This document shows, in pieces, positions 36,283 through 44,750 of a DNA stretch of 64,000 bases. Every line of letters begins with the position of its first letter. The stretch's first letter is position 1. Source of the DNA: Tropicimonas aquimaris (GTDB lineage: Bacteria; Pseudomonadota; Alphaproteobacteria; Rhodobacterales; Rhodobacteraceae). Where the stretch lies: assembly GCF_042676185.1 (NCBI RefSeq), contig NZ_JBHTJT010000060.1:186001-250000 (forward strand), read 5' to 3'. The notes under the pieces were generated by a model. It ran no database searches. It saw nothing but the letters and a program-made list of their open reading frames with translations, and was not told the DNA's origin. A program made the translations under genes and the position numbers.

Positions 36283-36377
36283 GTCATCTCCTCCCGTTCG
36301 TCCGGATGCGCCGAGCTATCGCCCGACGATCTACCATGAGCATAACCACCTCATTTCCCGAGTCGCCACAAAATTGC

Positions 36378-36388
36378 ATCGTTTCGAT
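36378..36388. promoter_or_regulatory. Candidate LacI half-operator, shared with the fucI/lacI spacer
   Basis: ATCGTTTCGAT is an ATCG-N3-CGAT inverted repeat. On the minus strand it reads AAATCGAAACG, an 11-base match to the sequence at the operator near 44590-44600. It lies about 95 bases upstream of the ribulokinase-like start, so the LacI protein at 44751 could control that kinase too. Single short match; not proof. Confidence 0.35.
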
Positions 36389-36487
36389 TTTTGAATCCCG
36401 ACCATCGCAATCCCACACCATCGGAACCACATAAGCTCTGAAAAGTGGGGCAAAAACAGCCGCTCAAGAATCTTCGCGATCTATTTA

Positions 36488-36503
36488 ACTGTTTTAAATC
36501 AGT
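36488..36503. promoter_or_regulatory. Inverted repeat ACTG-N8-CAGT
   Basis: Exact arms ACTG and CAGT around TTTTAAAT, extended by flanking TTTA/AAA. It is in the most AT-rich part of the spacer and could be an operator or UP-type element. No matching regulator is known. Confidence 0.3.
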
Positions 36504-36583
36504 AAATATGCAGAGCTCCACTCGCCACCACCACCCCCTCCGCGCAAGAAAACTCGCGCGCGCCCCGCGACACCATCAGTCTA

Positions 36584-36630
36584 TTGACATGAAGCCACAG
36601 CGATGCTCACATGCCGTCGAACCGGTTCGA
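36584..36630 (+). promoter_or_regulatory. Candidate promoter with perfect 14-bp palindrome before the sugar ABC operon
   Basis: TTGACA (36584-36589) with a weak -10 TCACAT (36607-36612) at 17 bases. Downstream, TCGAACCGGTTCGA (36617-36630) is a perfect palindrome with a central CG, the style of LacI-family operators, and would cover the transcription start. About 210 bases upstream of ATG 36843. The nearest LacI protein is at 44751, but its other site differs in sequence. Confidence 0.45.
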
Positions 36631-36842
36631 AAACGCTCCGCCCACCCGATGACAGAGGTGTCGGAGCAGCAAACGGGGTCTTGAGGAGGGCTCCAGTTTC
36701 GTACTTTGGGAGGAGCAAGCAGGTTCACCGAGGCGCCGGGCACAATCTTCGCCCCGACTCCGCCGTCCTTGAACCCGCGCATCCCAGTGACGATCCTGGC
36801 GCATCCGCCCGACGGCCCATGAGGCGACAGTTGGAGCGCAAA

Positions 36843-38370
36843 ATGGACAAGATTGTCGAGATGATCGACATCGACAAAGGCTTCCCGGGGGGTTCAGGCC
36901 CTGAAGGGCGCCCGGCTCGAACTCCGCAAGGGCGAGGTCCATGCCCTTATGGGAGAGAACGGCGCAGGCAAGTCCACGCTGATGAAGGTTCTGTCGGGCA
37001 TCTACCGCAAGGACGCTGGCGAGATCCTTATCCGCGGCAAGCCCGAAGAACCGGTCGGCCCACGGGAAGCCCAAGCGCTCGGCATCGGGATCATTCACCA
37101 GGAACTCAGCCTGATGAACGATCTCTCGGCGGCACAGAACATCTTCATCGGCCGTGAGCCAAGGCGCTCGCTCGGGCGGATCGACGATGCCAAGATGAAC
37201 CGGCAGGCGAAGGAGCTCTTCGCCTCGATGCACCTCAACCTCGACCCCTCGGTTCTGGTGGGCGACCTGACCATCGCCAAGCAGCAGATGATCGAGATCT
37301 CCAAGGCGCTCTCGTTCAACTCCGAGGTTCTGATCATGGACGAACCGACCGCGGCGTTGAACGACGCCGAGATCTCCGACCTCTTCTCCATCATCAACAA
37401 GCTCAAGGCCGAAGGCGTCGGCATCGTCTACATCAGCCACAAGATGGACGAGCTGAAGCGGATCGCCGACCGGGTAACGGTGATGCGCGATGGAGAATAC
37501 GTCGGCACTGTCGATGCCAAAGAAACCCCGGTGGACACGATCATCGCCATGATGGTCGGCCGCGAGGTGCATCACGACCCGCTCGTTGTCCCCGACCTGT
37601 CCGCCGCCGACGTGGCGCTGGAAGTCCGCGGCCTGACCCGTGGCAAGGAGATCCGGGACGTCAGCTTCGAACTCAGGAAGGGCGAGATCCTGGGCTTTGC
37701 CGGCCTCATGGGCGCCGGCAGAACGGAGGTTGCACGGGCGATCTTCGGCGCCGACCCGCTGGATGCGGGCGAGATCCTGGTCGGCGGTCAGCCGCGCCGG
37801 ATCACGACCCCGCATGACGCGGTCCGCGCCGGCATCGGTTATCTTTCCGAGGACCGCAAACGCTATGGGCTCACCATCACCATGGATGTTGCCAACAACA
37901 CGGCGATGGCGGACATGGAGCAATTCTCTAGCAAACTCGGCGTTCTGGACGACAGAAAGATCGACGGGGCGGCGGAAAGCATGGTCAAGACGCTCGGCAT
38001 CCGTACCCCCTCGGTTCACCAGGAGGTGCGCCTGCTCTCGGGCGGCAACCAGCAGAAGATCGTCGTCGCCAAGTGGCTGCTCCGCGATTGCGACATTCTC
38101 ATCTTCGACGAACCCACGCGCGGGATCGACGTGGGCGCCAAGGCCGAGATCTACAAGCTGATCGAAGACCTCACCGCGCGCGGCAAGGCCGTGATCATGA
38201 TCTCCTCGGAACTGCCCGAGGTCATGCGCCTGAGCCACCGCATCCTGGTCATGTGCGAAGGTCGCGTCACCGGCATCCTGCCGGGCGGCGGTGCGACCAG
38301 CCAGGAAGACATAATGACGCTCGCAACCCAACGCGAGACGACACACCAAACCGCGGGAACGATGCAATGA
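36843..38370 (+). pseudogene. Sugar ABC transporter ATPase (CUT2/RbsA-like), frameshifted near its start
   Basis: The ATPase begins at ATG 36843 (site GGAGCG upstream) as MDKIVEMIDIDKGFPG, then the frame is lost at a G6 run (36887-36892). One base fewer would give the expected GVQALKGARLELRKGEVHA, joining the long frame ending at 38370. The frame downstream has its first own start at ATG 36949 (MGENGAGKS), which lies inside Walker A, so it cannot be complete by itself. After correction, 508 residues with two ATPase domains: LIMDEPTAALND, IYISHKMDELKR, LLSGGNQQKIVVAKWL and EPTRGIDVGAK. Either a sequencing/assembly error, a recent indel or rare slippage at G6. Stop overlaps the permease (ATGA). 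Confidence 0.85.
36887..36892 (+). other. G6 homopolymer at the frameshift
   Basis: Six consecutive G in CCCGGGGGGTT. Five would restore the reading frame. Homopolymer length is the usual place for both sequencing errors and natural slippage. Confidence 0.8.
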
Positions 38371-39368
38371 CAGCCTCAGTCGACGTAAAGAAGGAAGGCG
38401 GCTTCCTTGCCGGACTCATAAAGTCCGGCGCCCACCAGAAACTTCTGGCCTTCGCAAGCCTGATCATGCTGCTGATCGGCTTCTCGCTCGGATCCCCGAA
38501 CTTCATGCAGATGTCGAACATGATCGCCATCCTGCAGGCGACCTCGGTCATCGGCGTACTCGCCATCGGCGTGACGCTGATCATCATCACCGGGGGAATC
38601 GACCTCTCGATCGGCACGATGATGACCTTCTGCGCTGTCATCACGGGCGTGTTCCTGACCTACTGGGGCCTGCCCCTGCCCGTCGGCGTGCTGGCCGGCA
38701 TCGGCGCGGGCGCGCTTTGTGGCTTCTGCTCCGGCACCTTCGTGGCCAAGATGAATATCCCGCCCTTCATCGCGACCCTTGGCATGATGCTGATCTTCAA
38801 GGGGCTTTCGCTCGTGATCTCGGGCACAAGGCCGATCTACTTCAACGACACGCCCGGCTTCGACCAGATCTCGCGCGGCTCGCTGATCGGCGACGTGATC
38901 CCGGGCTTCCCGATCCCAAACGGCGTGCTGATCCTGTTCCTGGTGGCCATCGGCGTCGCCTACATTCTCTCGCGAACGGTTCTGGGCCGCTACACCTATG
39001 CGCTCGGCTCCAACGAAGAGGCCGTGCGGCTCTCCGGCGTCAACACCGACCGCTGGAAGATCGCCATCTACACCTTCGCCGGGGCTATCTGCGGCGTGGC
39101 CGGCGTGCTGATCGCATCGCGCCTGAACTCGGCACAGCCCGCCCTTGGCCTCGGCTACGAGCTCGAGGCCATCGCCGCCGTTGTGATCGGCGGCACCTCG
39201 CTCTCCGGCGGCCGCGGCACCATCCTCGGCACGCTGATCGGCGCGCTGATCATGTCGGTTCTGACAAACGGCCTTCGGGTCATGTCGGTCGCCCAGGAAT
39301 GGCAGACCGTCGCCACCGGCGCGATCATCATTCTGGCAGTCTACGCCGACATGTCCCGCAAGAAATGA
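38367..39368 (+). CDS. Sugar ABC transporter permease (CUT2/RbsC-like)
   Basis: 333 residues, multi-span membrane protein (about 8-10 segments) with GVTLIIITGGIDLSIGTMM and the GGTSLSGGRGT motif shared by RbsC/XylH permeases. Start ATG 38367 overlaps the ATPase stop (ATGA), consistent with the same operon even though the ATPase is frameshifted. Only one permease is present, as CUT2 systems need (homodimer). Confidence 0.92.
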   Translation: MTASVDVKKEGGFLAGLIKSGAHQKLLAFASLIMLLIGFSLGSPNFMQMSNMIAILQATSVIGVLAIGVTLIIITGGIDLSIGTMMTFCAVITGVFLTYWGLPLPVGVLAGIGAGALCGFCSGTFVAKMNIPPFIATLGMMLIFKGLSLVISGTRPIYFNDTPGFDQISRGSLIGDVIPGFPIPNGVLILFLVAIGVAYILSRTVLGRYTYALGSNEEAVRLSGVNTDRWKIAIYTFAGAICGVAGVLIASRLNSAQPALGLGYELEAIAAVVIGGTSLSGGRGTILGTLIGALIMSVLTNGLRVMSVAQEWQTVATGAIIILAVYADMSRKK

Positions 39369-39378
39369 ACGAATCGTT

Positions 39379-39399
39379 CCGGCGGTAGGAGGCCGCCGG
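39379..39399 (+). other. Intercistronic hairpin before the sugar-binding protein gene
   Basis: Stem CCGGCGG (39379-39385) with CCGCCGG (39393-39399), loop TAGGAGG. It lies between permease stop and binding protein start, where message-stabilising or partial-termination hairpins are common in binding-protein operons. No T-run follows. Confidence 0.4.
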
Positions 39400-39439
39400 G
39401 ACGCCCCGCAACGACGAACATCGAAAAGTGGAGGAAACC

Positions 39440-40384
39440 ATGTTCTCACGTCGTACACTTCTTGGCACCATCGCAGCCACCGCGCTGCTCTCCGGCACCA
39501 CGGCCGCCTTCGCAGAAGGCGAATACGTGGCGCTGGTTTCAAAGGGCTTCCAGCACCAGTTCTGGCAAGCCGTTCAGTCCGGCGCCGAGCAGGCCGCCGA
39601 AGAGCTTGGCGTGACGATCACCTTCGAAGGCCCGGACAACGAGACCATGGTCGACAAGCAGATCGACATGCTCGCCGCAGCACTCGCCAACAAGCCCGCA
39701 GCCATCGGCTTTGCCGCGCTCGACAGCCAGGCCGCAATCCCGCTGCTGCGCGACGCCAACGAAGCCGGCATCCCGATCATTGCCTTCGATAGCGGCGTCG
39801 AGAGCGACATCCCGCTTGCTACGGCAGCGACCAACAACATGGCCGCCGCGGCGCTCGCCGCCGACAAGATGGCAGAATTCCTCGGCGGCAAGGGCAAGGT
39901 CGCCGTGGTCGCCCACGACCAGACCAGCCGCACCGGCATCGAGCGCCGCGACGGGTTCCTCGAGCAGATTGCCTCGAAATATCCCGATATCGAGGTGGTG
40001 ACCGTGCAATACGGCGCCGGCGACCAGCTCAAGTCGACCGAGCTGACCAAGGCCATCCTGACCGCCAACCCCGATCTCAACGGCATTTTCGGAACCAACG
40101 AAGGCTCGGCCATCGGCGTGGTCAATGGCGTCAACGAGATGGGCAAGGAAGGGCTTGTCATCATCGGTTACGATTCCGGCAAGGCCCAGAAAGACGCGAT
40201 CCGCTCCGGTCTGATGGCCGGCGCCATCACCCAGAACCCGGTCGGCATCGGTTACGAGACCGTCAAGGCGGCCGTCATGGCAGCTCGCGGTGAAACCGTT
40301 CCCTCCGAGATCGACACCGGCTTCTACTATTACGATGCCGAGACCATCGACGATTCGCAGATCGCCGCTGTGCTCTACGACTGA
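39440..40384 (+). CDS. Sugar ABC transporter substrate-binding protein (CUT2 class)
   Basis: 314 residues. Signal peptide MFSRRTLLGTIAATALLSGT has a twin-arginine-like motif. Mature protein is a periplasmic-binding-protein-like sugar binder (type 1 fold), with YVALVSKGFQHQFWQ and later IIGYDSGKAQ. GGAGGAAACC precedes ATG 39440. It is the third gene of the ABC operon and ends before a strong terminator. By context its ligand would be L-fucose, D-arabinose or a related sugar. Confidence 0.9.
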   Translation: MFSRRTLLGTIAATALLSGTTAAFAEGEYVALVSKGFQHQFWQAVQSGAEQAAEELGVTITFEGPDNETMVDKQIDMLAAALANKPAAIGFAALDSQAAIPLLRDANEAGIPIIAFDSGVESDIPLATAATNNMAAAALAADKMAEFLGGKGKVAVVAHDQTSRTGIERRDGFLEQIASKYPDIEVVTVQYGAGDQLKSTELTKAILTANPDLNGIFGTNEGSAIGVVNGVNEMGKEGLVIIGYDSGKAQKDAIRSGLMAGAITQNPVGIGYETVKAAVMAARGETVPSEIDTGFYYYDAETIDDSQIAAVLYD

Positions 40385-40442
40385 TCGGCGACGGGCCAGC
40401 TGAAGCAAGCGCCTCCTCCCGGGCCGGCCAGCTCAACTGCCG

Positions 40443-40479
40443 AACCTCCCCCGCCGGTAGCCGGCGGGGGAGGTTTTTT
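40443..40479 (+). terminator. Intrinsic terminator of the sugar ABC operon
   Basis: Near-perfect 15-bp stem: AACCTCCCCCGCCGG at 40443-40457, loop TAG, and CCGGCGGGGGAGG plus TT, running into TTTTTT (40474-40479). A textbook rho-independent terminator 60 bases after the binding-protein stop. Confidence 0.93.
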
Positions 40480-40580
40480 GCACCGATTATCGACTCCCGG
40501 GAGCGAGACCTCGCAGCCACTCAACCATTGTTCTTTCCCGACGATTCCGGGGGAGTGGGGGCAGTGCCTCCACTCCCCCC

Positions 40581-40612
40581 ACGAGAAAACGGCCCCGGAC
40601 TTCCGGGGCCGT
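40581..40612 (-). terminator. Intrinsic terminator of the fucose enzyme operon
   Basis: Stem ACGGCCCCGG (40589-40598) and CCGGGGCCGT (40603-40612), loop ACTT, 10 bp perfect. On the minus strand it is followed by TTT-C-T, a modest U-tract. It lies 25 bases beyond the fucA-like stop. Confidence 0.75.
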
Positions 40613-40637
40613 CGCGTGAGATCAAAAAGATCCCCGA

Positions 40638-41285
40638 TCAGTCGTTGGGTGCCTGCCCATAGCTCATCCGCCGCATCTGCTCGATGACGCGGGCCATTTC
40701 CTCGTCGTCGATGATGTTGGGCTCCCCGAGCGTCAGGACCTGGTAATACATCTGCGCAGTGGTCTCGACCTCCACAGCCATCGCGAGCGCGCCCTCGAGC
40801 GTCTTGCCAAGGGCAATCTGCCCGTGCTGACCAAGCAGGCAGGCCATCCGATCCTCGAGCGCAACCAATGCGGTGTCCGAAAGCGCCTGTGTGCCGTAGG
40901 TCGCGTAGTCCGAGCAACGGATGTTCGCCCCGCCGGCAATCCCGACCATGTAGTGGAACGCCGGAATCTCGAGGAACTTGCAGGCAAGCGTCGCGGCATA
41001 GATCGAGTGACAATGCAGCACCACGTCGACATCCGGACGGTGTGCAAGAATATCCCGGTGGAACCGCCACTCCGACGAGGGCCGGCGGCCCTCCCAGCTG
41101 CCGTCGAACTTCATCTCCACGATGTCTTCCGGCACCATCCGGTCATAGGGCAGCGACGAGGGCGTGATCAGCAGGCCGTCTTCGATACGGACCGAGATGT
41201 TCCCGGCCGTGCCCTGGTTGATGCCCACGCGCGTCATCTCCTGCGCCGTGTGCACGATGCCGGCACGCAGCTCCTGGTGTTCCAT
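40638..41285 (-). CDS. fucA: Class II aldolase, L-fuculose-1-phosphate aldolase type
   Basis: 215 residues, exactly the length of E. coli FucA and colinear with it. Zinc ligands: HCHSIYA (two His) and the later GQHGQIAL His; catalytic Glu in SSEWRFH; GNISVR and the PYD start of the phosphate site. It splits L-fuculose 1-phosphate to dihydroxyacetone phosphate and L-lactaldehyde. Start ATG 41285 sits in the kinase stop (TGATG). Related ribulose-phosphate epimerases of the AraD type cannot be fully excluded, but the length and the kinase/isomerase neighbours support FucA. Confidence 0.85.
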   Translation of the reverse strand: MEHQELRAGIVHTAQEMTRVGINQGTAGNISVRIEDGLLITPSSLPYDRMVPEDIVEMKFDGSWEGRRPSSEWRFHRDILAHRPDVDVVLHCHSIYAATLACKFLEIPAFHYMVGIAGGANIRCSDYATYGTQALSDTALVALEDRMACLLGQHGQIALGKTLEGALAMAVEVETTAQMYYQVLTLGEPNIIDDEEMARVIEQMRRMSYGQAPND

Positions 41286-42691
41286 CAGGTGGTTTCCTTG
41301 CAATTGGCAACGGCGCGCGCCTTCCACGTCGCCGCGTAGGTTTCGATATCTGGAAGATCGAGCACTTCGGCCCGCTCGGGCTGCGCCTCGGAAAGCGGTT
41401 CCCGCCCGTGGCTGCAAAGCTGCGCGGCGCCGAGCGCCACCCCGTCCGCCCGCGCATTGACGAAGACGCGAACGCCAGGATTGAGCGCCGCCACCAGACC
41501 GGCAAAGAGCGGGTCGCGAATATAGGCCCCATCGAGGATGACCGTCCCGCTGCCGCCCAGCGCCTCGAGGCACCGGGATGACAGGAGCGCGCAATGCAGG
41601 ATCGCCAGCGACTTTCGCGCGACATCCCCCTCCGGAGCCGGACCGACGATCCGTCCGCAGCCTGCCGTGCCCGGGAACAGCCCGTCATCTGCGCCAAAGG
41701 TCGGCAGGGCCATGGTGCCGGTCGCCAGCATCTGTCGGACCGCCTCGAACGAACCGGGCACCTCCACGCTCTCGGCGCCGGTGATCGCAGAGAACTCCCG
41801 CCCGCCCATGGTGAGCACGCCGCCGACGACGCGGCCCGAAGGATCGGCATTGCAGGTCATTCCGCGCGCCGGATCCAGCCGTTCGAAAGGCGTGCCGTCG
41901 GACATGCCGACGATCCAGGTGCCGGTGGAGAGGACGGTGAAATCCGAGAAACCCATGGCCTGGTAACCATAGAAATTGGCACTGGAATCGTGGATTCCGG
42001 TCAGGATGCGCATATCCCCGGGCAAGCCATGCCGCTCCGCCAGGTCCGGGCGCACAGGACCGAGGCTTTCATAGGCCTTCCGGAATGGCGGCAGGAAATG
42101 CGTCCAGCCGTGGTTGACCGCGATGGCCGAGGCCCGATCCCCGGTGAGGTTCCAGAGCCCCGATTGCGCTGCGAGATAGGTGATCTCGGCTGCCGCGACG
42201 CCGGACAACCGCCAGGCCCAGTATTGCGGCAGGCAGAGATAGTCGGTCGCCGCGGTCAGGACCTCTGGCATTGCGCGCTCCAGCCAAAGCAACTGCCTCG
42301 CCTGGTGCAGGGCGCCGTGCAGGATCGCGCTGCCTCGATCCTCGAAGCCGCCCCCCTCTTCCGCGTATCGGGTACGCAGCCATTCCGGGATGTCCTGCTC
42401 GTAGTCGAGCATCGGGCAGACCGGCTCCGCCCTTACGAGATCCCCGGGCCCGACCAGAACACCGGCAGAGCCGTGGGCCGATGTGACGAAAGCCTCGATC
42501 TCGTGCCGCCGGGCAAGATTGCCGAGCGTCGAGAACAGCCAGGCCTCCGTCCCGGCGAGGTCATGCCGACGGAAACCGCCCTCCTCCACCACGCTGTTGG
42601 CGATCGCGCACCGCTCCAGGATCTCGCCGCCCGTCCCGACGACAAGCAGTTTCACATTGGTCTTTCCGACATCGAAGACGGCGACAGCCAT
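41285..42691 (-). CDS. FGGY-family carbohydrate kinase, L-fuculokinase/rhamnulokinase-like
   Basis: 468 residues. N-terminal FDVGKTNVKLLVV, mid-segment TGIHDSSANFYGYQ and STGTWIVGMSDG, C-terminal ILDGAYIRDPLFAGL, all FGGY family features. Pattern is closer to fuculokinase/rhamnulokinase than to the ribulokinase-like kinase at 34654. It would make L-fuculose 1-phosphate for the aldolase. Start ATG 42691, 69 bases after the isomerase stop; coupled to fucA by overlap. Confidence 0.85.
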   Translation of the reverse strand: MAVAVFDVGKTNVKLLVVGTGGEILERCAIANSVVEEGGFRRHDLAGTEAWLFSTLGNLARRHEIEAFVTSAHGSAGVLVGPGDLVRAEPVCPMLDYEQDIPEWLRTRYAEEGGGFEDRGSAILHGALHQARQLLWLERAMPEVLTAATDYLCLPQYWAWRLSGVAAAEITYLAAQSGLWNLTGDRASAIAVNHGWTHFLPPFRKAYESLGPVRPDLAERHGLPGDMRILTGIHDSSANFYGYQAMGFSDFTVLSTGTWIVGMSDGTPFERLDPARGMTCNADPSGRVVGGVLTMGGREFSAITGAESVEVPGSFEAVRQMLATGTMALPTFGADDGLFPGTAGCGRIVGPAPEGDVARKSLAILHCALLSSRCLEALGGSGTVILDGAYIRDPLFAGLVAALNPGVRVFVNARADGVALGAAQLCSHGREPLSEAQPERAEVLDLPDIETYAATWKARAVANCKETT

Positions 42692-42760
42692 GCGGCCCTC
42701 CTTTCCGACGATGGTTTCGCAGGTGCGCCGAAACCTGCCGGCACACCCATGGTGCCGGGC

Positions 42761-44356
42761 TCAGACGGGCTTCACGCCGCAGAAGCAGACCTCGATACCC
42801 AGTTCCTTCGCGAGTGCGGCCTTGGCCTTCATCGCACGGTCGGCTTGCTCGGCAGAGGTCGCATAGGCCAGTTGGATATGGTTCGCCTTGTGGCGCGCCA
42901 TCATCTGGTCGCGCGTCACGCCTGTGAGAACCGCATGCATGATGGGCCATTGGGGCGTGGTCGCCTCCAGCCTGCGCCGGGTCTCTTCCTCTGGCAGCGA
43001 GATTGCCTGACCGCGCCCGATATCCATATGCAGCGCACCGCCTTCGACGAAGATCCGGGACCAGATGATCTCGCCCGGTTTCGCCACCCCGTGCAGGGTG
43101 CCGCCGCCGTTGGGGAAGTACATCGGCGGCTGGCGGAAGCTCTCGGACCCGGCCCATCCGCCTTCGTTATGGGCGGGCGGCACGGCGCCGGAGATCAGAA
43201 AGACCCAGACATACGCGTCAGTGCTGCCGCTTTCGTCCGGGCCGCCCCACCGCAGGTCATGCAGCGTGTTCTCCACCGGCTGTCCGAGCGCCTTGTGCAG
43301 GCGGTTAATCAGCAGACCGTCGAGGCCCGCACATTCGTCCACTTCATTGAAATGCGGGATCGGCTCGCCTTTGCGGATCACGCCGTTCGGCCCGCTCACA
43401 TCCGGTCGGTCGCTGTTGTTGAGCGTGCCCTCCACCAGGTCGGATGCCGGCATGAGATCCTTCAGGCCCTGCTGGTACTGGATGCCGATTGCTTCGCAGC
43501 CGAACTCGTCCGCGATCCGGACAGCCGCGATGTACATGCGGCACTGATCCAGAACCTGCGCCTCGGTCAGATCCTCTTCGTGCGTGTCGCCGAGGTGGAA
43601 CTTCAGACCCTTCGCCAGATACCATTCATAGACCGCACGCGCTTCTCCCTCGGGCACCTGCCTGGCGGCATAGTAGAGAGCCGATTGAGACAGCCGTTCC
43701 TTGAAGATGCCCATCGGCAGCAGGAGCTCGTCGGGAATAATGGCATTGTGCATCCCCATGCACCCTTCGTCGAACACCCCCATTATGACCTTTTCGCGCA
43801 ACATGGATTGCACGATGGATTGCACGATGGCGGCATCCGCCTCGGGCAGCTTCAGGTCCGGACACGGGATGACATGGTCCGTCTCGTGGGTGACCTTGCC
43901 GGTTTCCAGCCATTCATCGAGCGCGCGCTCGAAGAAGGGATCGTCGAAATTCTCGCTCCAGATCGTGGAATAGGGCGCGCCGGCCTTGGTCAGGGAACCG
44001 TTCAGATTGAGCATCCCCACCAGCCCCGGCCACTGGCCGGACCAGTTGGCCAACGTCAGGATCGGGCCGCGGTGATGGTAGAGCCCGGCGAGGACGTGAT
44101 GCGAATACTGCCAGACCGCCTCGGCAACGATCAGCGGCGCCTCCGGGTCGATGCCGGCAAATACATCCATTCCCTCGCGCTGGCTTCCGATGAAGCCGTG
44201 TCCTTGCGGCTTCACGGGGTGCCCTCGGGTGATCGTGCGGCCTTTGGCGGCGACCACCTCCATCAGGCGATCCTCCATCGCCTTCTGGGCAGGCCAGCAG
44301 ACGATGTTCGCGCTTTCGCGCAGGTCTCCGTTGGCAATCAGAACGATGTCTTTCAT
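42761..44356 (-). CDS. L-fucose isomerase-like protein (FucI/AraA superfamily)
   Basis: 531 residues from ATG 44356 (GAGGG site upstream). Shorter than E. coli FucI (591). Features: ESANIVCWPAQKAME at the start, a metal-site candidate in VFDEGCMGMHNAIIP, GIQYQQGLKDL, GGGTLHGVAKPG and the C-terminal MARHKANHIQLAY region. It would turn an aldose (L-fucose or D-arabinose, as known for FucI) to the ketose for the kinase. First gene of the three-enzyme operon. FucI assignment rests on weak family resemblance plus context, so a related isomerase is possible. Confidence 0.75.
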   Translation of the reverse strand: MKDIVLIANGDLRESANIVCWPAQKAMEDRLMEVVAAKGRTITRGHPVKPQGHGFIGSQREGMDVFAGIDPEAPLIVAEAVWQYSHHVLAGLYHHRGPILTLANWSGQWPGLVGMLNLNGSLTKAGAPYSTIWSENFDDPFFERALDEWLETGKVTHETDHVIPCPDLKLPEADAAIVQSIVQSMLREKVIMGVFDEGCMGMHNAIIPDELLLPMGIFKERLSQSALYYAARQVPEGEARAVYEWYLAKGLKFHLGDTHEEDLTEAQVLDQCRMYIAAVRIADEFGCEAIGIQYQQGLKDLMPASDLVEGTLNNSDRPDVSGPNGVIRKGEPIPHFNEVDECAGLDGLLINRLHKALGQPVENTLHDLRWGGPDESGSTDAYVWVFLISGAVPPAHNEGGWAGSESFRQPPMYFPNGGGTLHGVAKPGEIIWSRIFVEGGALHMDIGRGQAISLPEEETRRRLEATTPQWPIMHAVLTGVTRDQMMARHKANHIQLAYATSAEQADRAMKAKAALAKELGIEVCFCGVKPV

Positions 44357-44750
44357 CGGAATTCCCTCTTGGCTCCTCTTCCAGTCGGGTCGCAACTGGC
44401 GCGCTGCGGCACCGTAGATTCTCTGGCCCGTCGCGGTGCGAGGGCCCACGCCCGGTCAGGCCGGGCTACCCGGCCCAGGCCGGTGGCGGTTCAGATCGAC
44501 GGAGAGACTGCCTGCGCCGACGAACCTTGCGCCCGCCCCTCCAACACGGCAACACTCCTCCCTCCGAACTCCACCTCGCAACGAGTCGAAATCGAAACGT
44601 TTCTATAATCAGGGAACTCCACGTGAACTGCGATGTCAAGTCCGCGCAGCGACGACCCGCCTCCGCGACAACAGGATGCCCGGGCAATTGCCAAGGGTCC
44701 GAAATCAATATACTCAGGCCATAGGGCAGTATTCTGGAGGCTTGAACGAC
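44357..44750. other. Divergent region between isomerase and LacI genes
   Basis: 394 bases. Near the middle it has an operator/-10 pair (separate entry). The left part is GC-rich; the right part (44600-44750) is the leader of the LacI gene, about 135 bases if the -10 at 44604 is used. No small gene seen. Confidence 0.5.
44594..44609 (+). promoter_or_regulatory. LacI-type operator GAAACGTTTC next to a perfect -10
   Basis: GAAACGTTTC (44594-44603) is a perfect 10-bp palindrome with central CG, the core of LacI-family operators. The next bases are TATAAT (44604-44609), a perfect -10 on the plus strand toward the LacI gene at 44751; no good -35 is visible. Binding here would block the regulator's own promoter and could also affect the divergent isomerase operon. 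Confidence 0.55.

Larger units (their letters stand above)
36283..36842. other. Intergenic control region between ribulokinase-like and sugar ABC genes
   Basis: 560 bases between divergent starts. It holds three elements described separately: ATCGTTTCGAT near the kinase, an ACTG-N8-CAGT inverted repeat in an AT-rich patch, and a -35 with a perfect palindrome nearer the ABC operon. The patch 36460-36515 is AT-rich against the background. No coding sequence is visible. Confidence 0.6.

Noticed and set aside
41594..44608. 1004-codon open frame on the plus strand
   Set aside because: Antisense to the FGGY kinase and FucI-like genes; composition is Arg/His/Pro-rich and no family features appear. 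Typical shadow of GC-rich coding DNA.
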